Below, one piece after another: positions 8,773 to 16,979 of a DNA stretch of 64,000 bases. How positions within the stretch are numbered: the stretch's first letter is position 1; every line of letters begins with the position of its first letter. Origin of the DNA: an uncultured bacterium (GTDB lineage Bacteria; Pseudomonadota; Alphaproteobacteria; Sphingomonadales; Sphingomonadaceae); the NCBI GenBank assembly GCA_942636505.2, contig CALOGB020000021.1:112743-176742 (forward strand), written 5' to 3'. The notes beneath the pieces were generated by a model. It did no database searches, was not told the origin of the DNA, and was given only the letters and a program-made list of their open reading frames with translations. Made by a program: the position numbers and the translations under genes.

Positions 8773-9158
8773 ATACGAAGCTGCACGCCGTCACCGATGC
8801 AGAAGGCAGACCGCTCAGCTTCTTTATGACCGCGGGCCAGGTCAGCGACTACACCGGCGCTGCCGCGCTGCTTGATGATCTACCCAAGGCGCAGTGGATC
8901 CTGGGCGACCGCGGCTACGACGCAGACTGGTACAGGGACGCCCTTCAGGCAAAAGGCATAACGCCTTGCATTCCGGGGCGAAAATCCCGGATCATCCCTG
9001 TCAAATACGATAAGCGCCGCTACCGAAGCCGCAGTCGCATTGAAATCATGTTCGGCCGTCTGAAAGACTGGCGCCGCGTCGCTACCCGCTACGATCGATG
9101 CCCGACCGTCTTCTTTTCCGCTATCGCGCTCGCCGCCACCGTCATCTTCTGGCTCTAA
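8769..9158 (+). CDS. IS5-family transposase, C-terminal frame (orfB)
   Basis: A 129-residue frame with the rest of the DDE catalytic core: NTKLHAVTDAEGRPL, the second aspartate in ILGDRGYDADWYRDAL, and the YRSRSRIEIMFGRLKDWRR region with the final glutamate. The annotated ATG is internal to the fused protein. The coding frame extends upstream to the A5G5 slippery site, and the active transposase is most likely the -1 frameshift fusion with orfA. It belongs to the complete IS element here. Confidence 0.9.
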   Translation: MNTKLHAVTDAEGRPLSFFMTAGQVSDYTGAAALLDDLPKAQWILGDRGYDADWYRDALQAKGITPCIPGRKSRIIPVKYDKRRYRSRSRIEIMFGRLKDWRRVATRYDRCPTVFFSAIALAATVIFWL

Positions 9159-9168
9159 TCAATGAGTC

Positions 9169-10131
9169 GTGACCCTAGACAGCGTCGATAGCGATCTTAT
9201 CGTAGTTGCCGCAACTAAGAAGATACCTCGAGGTGATATCGAGGGCGGACTTTACGTACATTTGGGACTTTCTGCAGACGGCGGCGCGATCGTTTCGGCA
9301 GGACCAGTCCACCCTCCAGCGGATGCGGGTAAGTGGTCGGAGCGGAACGTCTTCGGCTATGACATAAAGCGCACGGACTGGCCGATGGTCACGAAAACAT
9401 ACGTCTTCGAGACCCCAAATTTTGGCGATGCCGCAACTTATGGCTCGCACATGCATGTCTGGGAGCGGGAGGTCTACCAGCATCAGGTGTTTGAACCACA
9501 AGGGATGATGCTTCAGCCTGAGTTGCTACAGGACGCCGGCGGGGATCACGTAGCAGTCAAGTTCACAATCAGCCCAATGCTCAATAAGCGACAGCCAGAA
9601 TTCGAATTAATGCTACTCTGGTCTTTGAACGTGCTTCAAGAGAACACTGGGGTCACGGGCGTATTCTCGACGAATGCCACACGTGATGACTACATCTCCA
9701 CCATTACGCTTGACTGGCAGGTTTTTCCGCCCGGCACTATCGACGAAGTGATCGCGCGTCTGGGAGGCAGCCCAGCGCGGCCAGGGAACGCGCCAGACTT
9801 CGATCAGCATGTCCAAAATCGTATTCGGTTGTTCAACAAGTTCATCCCGACATCATACATCCGTGGCCAAGGAGGTTTCGGGTCGTACTTCGGTGCTCAG
9901 TTCGCCGATGATCTGGTCGTCTTCGAAAACTTAAAATACGGCAACGCAGTGTACGTTTTGTATGAGAATTGGGGTGACGTATCGCAGCAGTCGCGGATTG
10001 ACCTTTTACGCGACCATGATGCCAAGTTCGACCGCATCATCCACAACGACGATTGGGAAGAACGTCTAGCCGTGCTTTTGCGTAAGAAGCTGGACGCGCG
10101 AGGTCTACGCCGCCGCGGTCTCTTCCGTTGA
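9169..10131 (+). CDS. Unrecognised 320-aa protein abutting the IS
   Basis: A long, clearly coding frame with balanced composition and many aromatic residues. I do not recognise the family. Notable segments are GGLYVHLGLSADGG near the N-terminus, a central RNRIRLFNKFIPTSYIR-like region, and a C-terminal GNAVYVLYENWGDVSQQSR followed by an Arg-rich tail. It looks like a soluble two-domain protein without signal peptide or membrane helix. The only available start (GTG at 9169) lies inside the right inverted repeat of the IS, and in the reconstructed pre-insertion sequence a stop precedes the frame closely. The first codons may therefore have been replaced or lost on insertion. Expression could depend on the IS. 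Confidence 0.65.
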   Translation: MTLDSVDSDLIVVAATKKIPRGDIEGGLYVHLGLSADGGAIVSAGPVHPPADAGKWSERNVFGYDIKRTDWPMVTKTYVFETPNFGDAATYGSHMHVWEREVYQHQVFEPQGMMLQPELLQDAGGDHVAVKFTISPMLNKRQPEFELMLLWSLNVLQENTGVTGVFSTNATRDDYISTITLDWQVFPPGTIDEVIARLGGSPARPGNAPDFDQHVQNRIRLFNKFIPTSYIRGQGGFGSYFGAQFADDLVVFENLKYGNAVYVLYENWGDVSQQSRIDLLRDHDAKFDRIIHNDDWEERLAVLLRKKLDARGLRRRGLFR

Positions 10132-10361
10132 TGGTTTACCCCAACTGCCGTTCAGGTAGCACATCTGCGACGATTGACGCATAGGATTAGATGGTCCGAT
10201 TTGCCGGTTAGCGACGTAATCTGCCAGTTTGATATCAGCCGCGTCAGGTTCCCGCTGAGCCTCCAATTGCTTGCTACGGAAACTCCGGAAAAAGCTGGTA
10301 AAAGGCTCGGCTTTCTCACTCCGAGACAGAATTACAGCCTGTTTTGAGGAGTTTCTAGCAA

Positions 10362-10609
10362 CCTGTAACGGCAAAAACGGCAGAAATTCGCCATTGTTAC
10401 AGGTGTTACATGTTACAGGTCGGTCGGCCGTGGTCTGTCGCGTCATTGCGCCCACATAATAGCACTCACGGTCCCAACCACGTGCGTATCTCACCCCATC
10501 AACCCATCACTGCCTATTAGACCCCTGTAACACCTGTAACGCTGTAACAATGGCGGATTTCTACCGATTTCTGCGTTACAGGTCATGTTACAGGGTCTGA
10601 GCCTGTAAC
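10362..10609. repeat. Cluster of ten GTTACAGG/CCTGTAAC-type motifs in two inverted blocks
   Basis: Matches or near matches to CCTGTAAC or its complement occur at 10362, 10396, 10405, 10412, 10524, 10533, 10542, 10575, 10587 and 10602. The left block (10362-10419) and right block (10524-10609) are related in inverted orientation: 10382-10402 is the reverse complement of 10542-10562 with one mismatch in 21. Repeated protein-binding sites such as replication iterons, excisionase sites or a repressor operator would explain this. Confidence 0.75.
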
Positions 10610-10693
10610 GGCATGCGGCTTTAGTTTGCGAATTTCCGCATATTGCCCTGACGCTGGTTTGGAATCGGTTGGCAACAGGGACTCCGCGTCCCG

Positions 10694-10767
10694 CGCGGAC
10701 GGCCACGGACGCTGGATAGTACCTTGAGCGGATTGCATGTGTCCGTGCACGTCCGTGGCCGTCCGCG
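10694..10767. repeat. 18-bp perfect inverted repeat
   Basis: Bases 10694-10711 (CGCGGACGGCCACGGACG) are the exact reverse complement of 10750-10767, with a 38-bp spacer. An extra GTCCGTG word precedes the right arm. It lies in the geneless stretch before the PAS-GGDEF gene and could be a regulator site or a recombination relic. Confidence 0.75.
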
Positions 10768-11146
10768 AGGCTTATTGGCGTAGGGCAATAGAGTGGTGCT
10801 ATCTTAGCGCGCCACGGCTGCCTGGACCTTTGCGGCTTCTCGTGTCCGCTATGCTCCGGCCGCACCGTACCGAGCGAGCCCGTTGTCTTAAGGTATCTCC
10901 TCCAACGTGCATTCATCCTGACACCTTGGCCGAGCCGCCGCATGGCGGGGCCGTTCCATCGGCGGGTTGAAGCATCGGTTGATCGTCAGAGAATCACGGA
11001 CCCATCGCGGTCCCTGGTCGATGGCGTTTCGATGTCGATGGGATTAGTGCGCGGGGACAAGACCGTCCTTCGAGAGAACTTCAGCCTTCCGATCGGAAAC
11101 CGACATCCACGACCACGCAAATCATGAGCTTCGCAATCTGAGACTG

Positions 11147-12046
11147 TTGAGCGAGCATTGCGGCGACGTGTTCGCAACGGTCGGGCCGGACATGAGGTTT
11201 CGCTACGTCTCGCCGTCCGTAACGAGAATATTGGGATGGCCGATAGAGTCCGTGATTGGTCGTGCGGTCACCGATTTCGTCGTGGACGAGGACGTGCCGA
11301 TGATCGGGGCCGCGACCGCGCAACTGCGCGCCGGACTCATCAGAAGCGCGATCGTAACCGTTCGCGTCCGACATGTGGACGGCACAATCGTTTGGGCCGA
11401 GATCACCTCCCGTCCGATCGGTGAACCTGGTTTGGCTGACCTCGGTGAGCGGGCCGTCGTGATACGGGACGTTACCGAACGGAAGGCGTTGCAGGATGCC
11501 CTGACCTCCATGGCGATGAAGGACGGTTTGACCGGCCTTGCCAATCGCCGTGCCTTCGACATCGCGCTTGCGGAAGCGTGGTCGGAGGTGAGGACATCGC
11601 GAAGTCAAATGTCGCTGCTGCTGATCGACGTGGACTTCTTTAAGGAGTTCAACGATGCCTACGGGCATCAGACCGGGGACGACTGCCTCCGTGCGATATC
11701 GACAGCGCTTTTAGGACTGCCTCTTGCAGCGGGTGACGTCGTAGCGAGGTATGGCGGTGAGGAACTGGCCGTTATCCTACACCGCTCGGGCGCCGCGGAG
11801 GCGATGGAAATGGCGGGGCTGGCGTGCGACGCGGTACATCGTCTGCAGCTTCCACACAGGCAGCCCCCTACGGCGGATGGGATACTGACGATCAGCGTCG
11901 GAGCAGCGACGGTCCTTTGGCGGGAAGGTGGGTCCGCAAACATGCCCCACGCACTTATCGCGTCCGCCGATCGCGCGTTGTATCAAGCCAAGAGCAACGG
12001 ACGAAACCGAGTATCGACCGGTCTAGTGCTGGGCGCGTCAGCCTAA
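11147..12046 (+). CDS. PAS-GGDEF diguanylate cyclase
   Basis: A 299-residue protein that should make cyclic di-GMP from two GTP. A PAS domain spans about residues 5-115 (FRYVSPSVTRILGWP, ending in the VIRDVTERKA coupling helix). A GGDEF domain follows from about 125 to 290 with LTGLANRRAFD, the metal-binding DVDFFKEFNDAYGH, and an active-site GGEEL near residue 205. There is no N-terminal membrane segment. The start is uncertain: TTG at 11147 is the first usable codon, but the frame stays open upstream to 11048 with plausible linker sequence and no ATG or GTG, so the N-terminus may have been lost or frameshifted. Confidence 0.82.
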   Translation: MSEHCGDVFATVGPDMRFRYVSPSVTRILGWPIESVIGRAVTDFVVDEDVPMIGAATAQLRAGLIRSAIVTVRVRHVDGTIVWAEITSRPIGEPGLADLGERAVVIRDVTERKALQDALTSMAMKDGLTGLANRRAFDIALAEAWSEVRTSRSQMSLLLIDVDFFKEFNDAYGHQTGDDCLRAISTALLGLPLAAGDVVARYGGEELAVILHRSGAAEAMEMAGLACDAVHRLQLPHRQPPTADGILTISVGAATVLWREGGSANMPHALIASADRALYQAKSNGRNRVSTGLVLGASA

Positions 12047-12371
12047 CCGGCGGTGCGGGCTAGAGGGTACGCATCTGGGTCTCTTAGGTCCCGACGCCTT
12101 GAGCAGTTCCGCCCATATCCGGACACCCGGGCATGCGATCCAAGCTCCCTATAAAAGCCACTCGTTCAGCGCATCTTTCTCGGTTTGGAGTTGCCCAATA
12201 TGCCCCAACCTGCTGCCCCAACTTTCACTGTCCCATGAAAGTCGTCGTGCAAACTAACTTAAATCAAGTTCTGTTCGGCAACCTATGGTATAAATCATAA
12301 ATTGCTGACCGATCGCGGCCCTTGGCAACTGAGAGACGCAATGCTCCCGCCAATGTTACGGGAACCCTGTT
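12047..12371. other. 325-bp region with no supported gene
   Basis: Base composition falls from GC-rich to AT-richer across this stretch, matching the change in the Crp/Fnr-type gene that follows. No repeat or RNA was identified. Confidence 0.4.
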
Positions 12372-13109
12372 TTGATCTCGGAAATTGACCCTCATGGTCT
12401 GATTGCGAAAAGCCTATCGGCGTATTCGCGGATACAAGTTTTTGACAGCGAAGCTTTAGGCCGTCTGAAAGCTCGAACAAAAACGTTTGAGTCGGGAAGC
12501 TACGTATTCAGGGAAGGCTTGTCATCTTCCGACTATGTGTTTGTAATATCGGGCTATCTATTTCGTCAAAAGCAAACATTGGACGGTTATCGACAAATTG
12601 TATCGCTGATAATTCCCGGAGACATAGTTAATCCGGAAAGCAGATTTGTGAATAGTTTGGACTACAATGTGGTTTGTGCAGAAAAATCGAGCATAATCTA
12701 CGTTCAAAGATCCGAGTTTGAAGAATTAATAGATTCACACCCATCCATTCGGTTGGCTTTGGATCTAAGAACAATTGCGGAGTCGCGACAACTGCGGGAG
12801 TGGTTGTTGAATATTGGTGGGCGTTCCGCACGGACTCGTGTAGCTCATTTTTTGAACGAATTTGCCGCCAGGACTAGGTTACGGGGCTTAAGTGATGGGT
12901 TGCGTTTTTCCTTACCTATGTCGCAGGAGCAGATGGGGGATAGCGTCGGAATCACACCTGTCCACGTTAATAGGTCTATCAGGTCGCTAGTCGAAAGTGG
13001 CTTAATCAATCACGCCAACCGAAAATACGAAATAATTGATCTCGACGGCTTTAGGCAAGCTGGGCAATTCTCGGAAAGGTTTCTTTTGGTCGATGATTTG
13101 CCTCATTAA
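12372..13109 (+). CDS. Crp/Fnr-family transcriptional regulator
   Basis: A 245-residue regulator. The N-terminal cyclic-nucleotide-binding-like beta-roll covers about 30-140 (FESGSYVFREG, then QIVSLIIPGDIVNPES). The C-terminal winged helix carries LPMSQEQMGDSVGITPVHVNRS, matching the HTH_Crp recognition region. No Fnr-type N-terminal cysteine cluster is present, so it is not an iron-sulfur oxygen sensor. Its codons are visibly AT-richer than those of its neighbours, suggesting a different source. The start is TTG at 12372 with a weak ribosome-binding site; the effector and targets are unknown. Confidence 0.85.
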   Translation: MISEIDPHGLIAKSLSAYSRIQVFDSEALGRLKARTKTFESGSYVFREGLSSSDYVFVISGYLFRQKQTLDGYRQIVSLIIPGDIVNPESRFVNSLDYNVVCAEKSSIIYVQRSEFEELIDSHPSIRLALDLRTIAESRQLREWLLNIGGRSARTRVAHFLNEFAARTRLRGLSDGLRFSLPMSQEQMGDSVGITPVHVNRSIRSLVESGLINHANRKYEIIDLDGFRQAGQFSERFLLVDDLPH

Positions 13110-13329
13110 TTTGCCATGTGGTGGATACCATGATGGCCGACGTTCGACGAAAAAACGCCAGTAATGTGTTAACTGCGTTCGGCCGGTCCCTGGACCCATC
13201 GAAGACGGCGCCATAGTCAACCGACTTGATCCAGATTAATCCTATATTGGTAGGGTCATCTCGCTTTCTTAATCTAGGTTATTTCCGGTGCTCACGGTAC
13301 ATGTCGGAATACTAGATAGGAGGCCGGGG

Positions 13330-13470
13330 ATGACGTTCGACCAACAGGAAAAATTGAAAGCGCTCCTGCTGGAAGCGCTGGTCATAGCCGACAAAATGGA
13401 AGGGCGTGGTGTTCTCGCCCTCTACATTGTTCAGGCACTAGATACCCTAACGCCCAAGGTTCGGCGTTAA
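13330..13470 (+). CDS. Small hypothetical protein (46 aa)
   Basis: Starts at the ATG at 13330, preceded by AGGAGG-like sequence about 8 nt upstream. The product is one amphipathic helical unit, MTFDQQEKLKALLLEALVIA followed by a short second helix ending in VRR. The ribosome-binding site is the best argument that it is expressed. No family is recognised. Confidence 0.5.
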   Translation: MTFDQQEKLKALLLEALVIADKMEGRGVLALYIVQALDTLTPKVRR

Positions 13471-13613
13471 GCGGTTTAATGTCCGTTATCGCCGCCTGCC
13501 TCACGATAAGAGGACGGTCCGCTTTCCTTCCCATTCCGGCCATCGACGTTAACGCGAACGGCACACAAAAGGATGACAATCGCCAACCGACCTTGTCGCA
13601 GAAGTATGACGCC

Positions 13614-13799
13614 TCAGCGGTCAGCCTTTGCAGCAGCGTTGACGACAGCACGCGCGGCGGTTGCTTCAGTTGCGTCTGCCATAGCTTCCCATGTTGAAGC
13701 CGAGCGCTCGTGCATATCGCGACGGTTAGCGAGCGTTGTATTTTCCGCGGCGTCGCGTTGTGCGGCTGCGTTTGCACGGTAGGTTTCGGCAGGGGTCAT
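13614..13799 (-). CDS. Small Ala-rich helical protein (61 aa)
   Basis: An all-helical, Ala/Arg-rich soluble protein beginning MTPAETYRANAAAQRDAAEN and containing RRDMHERSASTWEAMAD. I recall small proteins of this composition and start in sphingomonad accessory regions, but no function is known to me. It stands alone on the minus strand, 185 bp after the end of the nuclease operon. Confidence 0.6.
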   Translation of the reverse strand: MTPAETYRANAAAQRDAAENTTLANRRDMHERSASTWEAMADATEATAARAVVNAAAKADR

Positions 13800-13973
13800 T
13801 TCATTTATCCAATGCCAACATGCATTAGCGGAACCGCCAAACAGTTTGGTCGCGGCTCGCTATCTTGCGCGGCGCGTTAGAATGCAACCAGTGGCCGCAC
13901 CGTGACACCGCCTTTGGTTCGGTTGGTGCCCACGCATCAAGTCGCACCGCATCCGCCTCAAAGCAATGCGGAT

Positions 13974-14369
13974 CTACCGGCACTCTCCCATCCGATACTG
14001 TCGCCAGTACCGATCCCACCGCACAGCGGCGCCGGCGGCAATCGCGGCGCACGACAGCGATCGGCCATCCGGCAACGTGCATCGAGCGACCACACGGCTG
14101 TAGCTCTTACCGGTCGCCTCGCATTGCAACGTCTTCCGCAGCACCAGGCGTTCGACAGTCTGCTGACTGCGTTTGGCGGCGGCGTTGTCACAGCGATAGT
14201 TCACCCGCCGCGGGTCCGCCGCTCGGCAGGGTGACGCGCTTTCGAAGTCCGGCGCCTGGACGCCAGCAATCCGAACCTTGACGCCGTTCGAACACCATAA
14301 AGGCCCGTCGCCGTCGTGTACGCGGGTCACCGTGCATGAGAACGTCGTCTCTGGTGCGAGGGCGATCAT
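13974..14369 (-). CDS. Thermonuclease-like (SNase) family protein
   Basis: A 131-residue protein of the staphylococcal nuclease fold: VTRVHDGDGPLWC, KVRIAGVQAPDFES (the VRxxGxxAP motif with its catalytic Arg), and YSRVVARCTLPDG with the second catalytic Arg. The position usually held by Glu after AP reads Asp. No clear signal peptide is present, so it may act inside the cell. It is the third gene of a leftward operon that begins near a LexA box, hinting at SOS-linked expression. Confidence 0.8.
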   Translation of the reverse strand: MIALAPETTFSCTVTRVHDGDGPLWCSNGVKVRIAGVQAPDFESASPCRAADPRRVNYRCDNAAAKRSQQTVERLVLRKTLQCEATGKSYSRVVARCTLPDGRSLSCAAIAAGAAVRWDRYWRQYRMGECR

Positions 14370-14382
14370 CGAACCACTCGCA

Positions 14383-14568
14383 TCAGTGCTTCGTCCGGCT
14401 GGCGTCTGCTACAGCGTTCAAGCAGTCAGCTAAAACCTCCCACTGTCGGTACTGCTCCGGCTGCCCTGGTGGCGTCTTTTCCATACCCGACGCCACGATC
14501 TTGCATGCGCCCATCTGGCCATGATCGGCCATCAGCGCGAAGGCCTGCCGCCACGCGTCCTGCATCAC
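14383..14568 (-). CDS. Small hypothetical protein (61 aa), SOS-linked operon
   Basis: A soluble helical protein, starting MMQDAWRQAFALMADHGQMG and carrying TPPGQPEQYRQWEVLADCL. Its start overlaps the stop of the upstream gene by a few bases, so the two are probably translated together. It sits between the YozE-like gene and the SNase gene. I do not recognise a family. Confidence 0.6.
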   Translation of the reverse strand: MMQDAWRQAFALMADHGQMGACKIVASGMEKTPPGQPEQYRQWEVLADCLNAVADASRTKH

Positions 14569-14789
14569 GCCGACAACCAGTCGGACTCGGCGTCGCCGAC
14601 CGCGGCGAACATGTCGCCCTCAGCCTGCATGGCGCTGAGATGTTTGCGCACGGCCTCCGGATCTCCGTTGCGGGGAAAGCGCCGATCAACGACGGCGCCG
14701 GCGGCCAACTGGCCAACCAGATCACTTCGGTCTTTCTGCGCCATGAGCCACTGGCCAAACGCTGGCTTCGGCTCGTCATGTTCGGTCAT
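14565..14789 (-). CDS. Small YozE/SAM-like hypothetical protein (74 aa)
   Basis: A 74-residue helical protein with FGQWLMAQKDRSDLVGQLA at the start and DPEAVRKHLSAMQAEGDMFA near the end. The FxxWLxxQ...D...G.LA..A..D..FP pattern resembles the YozE SAM-like fold; this is a family impression, not a proven assignment. It is the first gene of the leftward three-gene operon, and its start lies 47 bp from a LexA box (14836-14850). Confidence 0.65.
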   Translation of the reverse strand: MTEHDEPKPAFGQWLMAQKDRSDLVGQLAAGAVVDRRFPRNGDPEAVRKHLSAMQAEGDMFAAVGDAESDWLSA

Positions 14790-14835
14790 TCTCGCGTCCC
14801 TCGAATCAGTGGCCTGCCAATCGCATCAGATTGAT

Positions 14836-14850
14836 GTTCTTGCAATGTTC
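14836..14850. promoter_or_regulatory. LexA (SOS) box
   Basis: The sequence GTTCTTGCAATGTTC exactly matches the alphaproteobacterial LexA consensus GTTC-N7-GTTC. It lies in the divergent intergenic region between the leftward operon ending in the SNase gene and the rightward operon carrying umuD and umuC. SOS control of the umuDC side is expected; control of the leftward operon is inferred from position. Confidence 0.85.
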
Positions 14851-14924
14851 TTGCGAATCAACGGGGATCGCGCCTAGCTAGGGGCAGGCCACGACCGGCG
14901 ACTCGATACTGACGGAGCAACGAA

Positions 14925-15128
14925 ATGCAGCACGATCTGCGGCTGAGAGCGGCTGCCCGCGTGATATACGACAACGTCTACCCACCTGTTGATGCAGTGC
15001 AATTCAGCTTCGACGAGGCCGAACGGTTCGGAACGGTGGAGTACCGACAGGCCGTCGGCGCTGCCCAGGATGCGCGGTCGGTTCTGGCTGCGCAGCACGA
15101 CCAACTCCTCTTTGCCGCGATCCTATAG
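14925..15128 (+). CDS. Small hypothetical protein upstream of umuD (67 aa)
   Basis: A soluble helical protein starting MQHDLRLRAAARVIYDNVYP with FDEAERFGTVEYRQAVGAAQ. It lies 3 nt before the umuD start and 74 bp after the LexA box, so it should be the first gene of the SOS-induced operon. No family is recognised. Confidence 0.6.
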   Translation: MQHDLRLRAAARVIYDNVYPPVDAVQFSFDEAERFGTVEYRQAVGAAQDARSVLAAQHDQLLFAAIL

Positions 15129-15131
15129 ATC

Positions 15132-15608
15132 ATGCGCTTGACCAACTCAGGCCGCCCGGTCGTTGTCTCGCTGAACCGTCGGGACGATGCGCTGCGACTT
15201 CACGACGTCCCGTTCGAACTAGTGCCGTGTGAGGTGCCGTTCTTCCTCGTCCACACGCCGGCAGGGTTCCCGTCGCCTGCGCAGGACGACATGCAGGAGC
15301 CGATCGACTTGAGCGCGTGGCTCATCGAGCATCCAGCTGCCAGCTATGTCATGCGCGTAGAGGGGCGGTCCATGGCAGCCGCCGGGATCATCGACGGCGA
15401 TCTGCTCGTCGTGAACCGGGCCAAGGCGCCAAGGACGGGTGCCATCGTCGTCGCACTGGTGCACGGCGAGCGGACCCTGAAGCGTCTGCGCTATGTCGAC
15501 GGCCGCCACTGGCTTGTCCCCGAAGCCGAAGGGTTCGCAGACATTCTCGTCGACGAGCATGTCGAGATATGGGGCACGGTGGTCGGCGTCGCGCGCAAGA
15601 TGGTATGA
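15132..15608 (+). CDS. umuD: UmuD-like S24 self-cleaving peptidase
   Basis: A 158-residue LexA/UmuD-type serine protease of the translesion polymerase system. The cleavage region reads [11 protein letters not shown] (Ala44-Gly45), close to the CGFPSPA site of E. coli UmuD. The nucleophile Ser80 lies in VEGRSM and the general-base Lys117 in RTLKRL. RecA filaments should stimulate its self-cleavage to UmuD'. Its stop overlaps the umuC start by 4 nt (ATGA), and the operon has a LexA box upstream. Confidence 0.92.
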   Translation: MRLTNSGRPVVVSLNRRDDALRLHDVPFELVPCEVPFFLVHTPAGFPSPAQDDMQEPIDLSAWLIEHPAASYVMRVEGRSMAAAGIIDGDLLVVNRAKAPRTGAIVVALVHGERTLKRLRYVDGRHWLVPEAEGFADILVDEHVEIWGTVVGVARKMV

Positions 15609-16873
15609 GCCCGCCAATCGCCCTGATCGACTGCAACAACTATTACGTCTCCTGCGAGCGCGCCTTCGATGCCAGCCTGGTCGGCGTGCCGGTCATCGTC
15701 CTGTCGAACAACGACGGATGTGCGATCGCCCGGTCGGCTGAGGCAAAGGCTCTCGGGATCAAAATGGGCGATCCGATCCACCACCTGCGCGACAAGGTTC
15801 GGCAGCACGGCATCCAGGTTCGGTCGTCGAACTATGCGCTGTACGGTGACATGCAGCGCCGGGTGATCGCCGCGTGTGAGTCTTTCGCCCGCGACTTCGA
15901 GATTTACTCGATCGACGAGACATTCCTCGATCTCGCCGGCTTCGAGGGGCGCGATCTTATGGCGCATGCGAACGCGATGCGTGCCCGGGTCCAGTTGTGG
16001 ACGACGATCCCCACCTGCGTCGGCATCGCGGAGACAAAGACGCTGGCGAAGCTGGCGAATGCGGCCGCCAAGAAGAACCCGGAGTTCGGCGGGGTGGCCG
16101 ATCTTCGTGACGACAACGTGCGGCGCGATGTGATGCATGCCTTCGCGGTTGGTGACGTTTGGGGCGTTGGCGGTGCGACCGCGCGCAAGCTAACCGACTT
16201 GGGGATCCACACCGCCGGCGCGCTGCGAGACATGCCGATGAAGCAGGCGCGTGCCGTCGGAACAGTCGTCCTTGAGCGGCTGGTTGCCGAGCTGCGCGGC
16301 GTCCCGTCCAACGCGGTCGAAGCGATCGAGCCGCGGCGGAAGGGCATGGCCGTCACTCGATCGTTCGGGACGCCGATCCGCGACTTCGAGACGATGATGG
16401 GCGCGCTATCGCAATACGCGCTGCGGGCTGGCGAAAAGCTGCGATCGCACGGGTTGGTCGCAGCCCGACTGACTGCGTTCTTCCACACGAACAAGCATAA
16501 GCCTGACCGGCCCCAGTACGGCGCATCGCGCGTGGTGACGCTTCATCCGATGACGAACGACAGCCTCGAACTGATCGCAGCGGCCAGGCGGGGTGCGGAG
16601 AAGGCGTGGCGCGATGGGTACGCTTATACGAAGGCCGGCATCATGCTCGACGACCTGTTACCCGAGGACGAGCGGCCGCGCACCCTGTTCGAGGAGGACA
16701 CGGCCAAGCGGGACCGGCTGATGGGCGCTCTCGACGCGATCAACGGCAAGTTCGGCACGTGGACAGCCGTGACTGCGTCGCAGGGGTTCAAGCGCGAGTG
16801 GAAGATGCGGTCTGAGATGCGCTCGCCGGCGTGGACGACGGACATTGGGCAGGTGCCGACGGTTCGAGCGTAG
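15605..16873 (+). CDS. umuC: UmuC-like Y-family DNA polymerase
   Basis: A 422-residue Y-family translesion polymerase, the catalytic subunit of a Pol V-type complex with UmuD'. Motifs seen are [17 protein letters not shown] at the N-terminus, [13 protein letters not shown], and the catalytic SIDETFLDL with adjacent Asp-Glu. The C-terminal region carries the DUF4113-type [11 protein letters not shown] segment typical of UmuC. The start at 15605 gives the ATGA overlap with umuD, whereas the longer open frame begins inside umuD. Confidence 0.93.
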   Translation: MSPPIALIDCNNYYVSCERAFDASLVGVPVIVLSNNDGCAIARSAEAKALGIKMGDPIHHLRDKVRQHGIQVRSSNYALYGDMQRRVIAACESFARDFEIYSIDETFLDLAGFEGRDLMAHANAMRARVQLWTTIPTCVGIAETKTLAKLANAAAKKNPEFGGVADLRDDNVRRDVMHAFAVGDVWGVGGATARKLTDLGIHTAGALRDMPMKQARAVGTVVLERLVAELRGVPSNAVEAIEPRRKGMAVTRSFGTPIRDFETMMGALSQYALRAGEKLRSHGLVAARLTAFFHTNKHKPDRPQYGASRVVTLHPMTNDSLELIAAARRGAEKAWRDGYAYTKAGIMLDDLLPEDERPRTLFEEDTAKRDRLMGALDAINGKFGTWTAVTASQGFKREWKMRSEMRSPAWTTDIGQVPTVRA

Positions 16874-16979
16874 TCGCGTTCCCTTCAAGCTCACGTCCAC
16901 GACATTGGTGGATCAATGACGCGAACAGCGATACGCTCCACCGTAGCAGTCCGGGGGCGGGCGCCAACGAGGGTGGGCT

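Larger units (their letters stand above)
8340..9175 (+). mobile_element. IS5-family (IS427-type) insertion sequence, complete
   Basis: An 836-bp element with imperfect terminal inverted repeats: GGGTCAGGACCCATTGAT at the left and the complement of ATCAATGAGTCGTGACCC at the right (16 of 18 matched). It is flanked by TA at 8338-8339 and 9176-9177, the usual target duplication for this group. The transposase is split into two frames joined by a slippery run. All parts look intact, so the element may be active. Confidence 0.9.
10132..11146. other. 1-kb intergenic region rich in repeats
   Basis: No open frame here is convincing. A 129-residue leftward frame (10105-10494) exists, but part of it is simply translation of the GTTACAGG repeats. 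The region contains two structured blocks listed separately: a cluster of GTTACAGG motifs and an 18-bp inverted repeat. It ends in the upstream region of the PAS-GGDEF gene. Confidence 0.5.

Noticed and set aside
10105..10494. A 129-residue leftward open frame covering the GTTACAGG cluster
   Set aside because: Part of its sequence is a direct translation of the repeats (CNTCNN-type), and no family pattern or ribosome-binding site supports it.
10942..11127. A short frame ahead of the PAS-GGDEF gene that could be its frameshifted N-terminus
   Set aside because: The peptide does not resemble a PAS or sensor domain and no slippery run links it to the main frame.
12180..12300. Possible small RNA or riboswitch before the Crp/Fnr-type gene
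   Set aside because: AT-rich text without a stable conserved fold that I can recognise.
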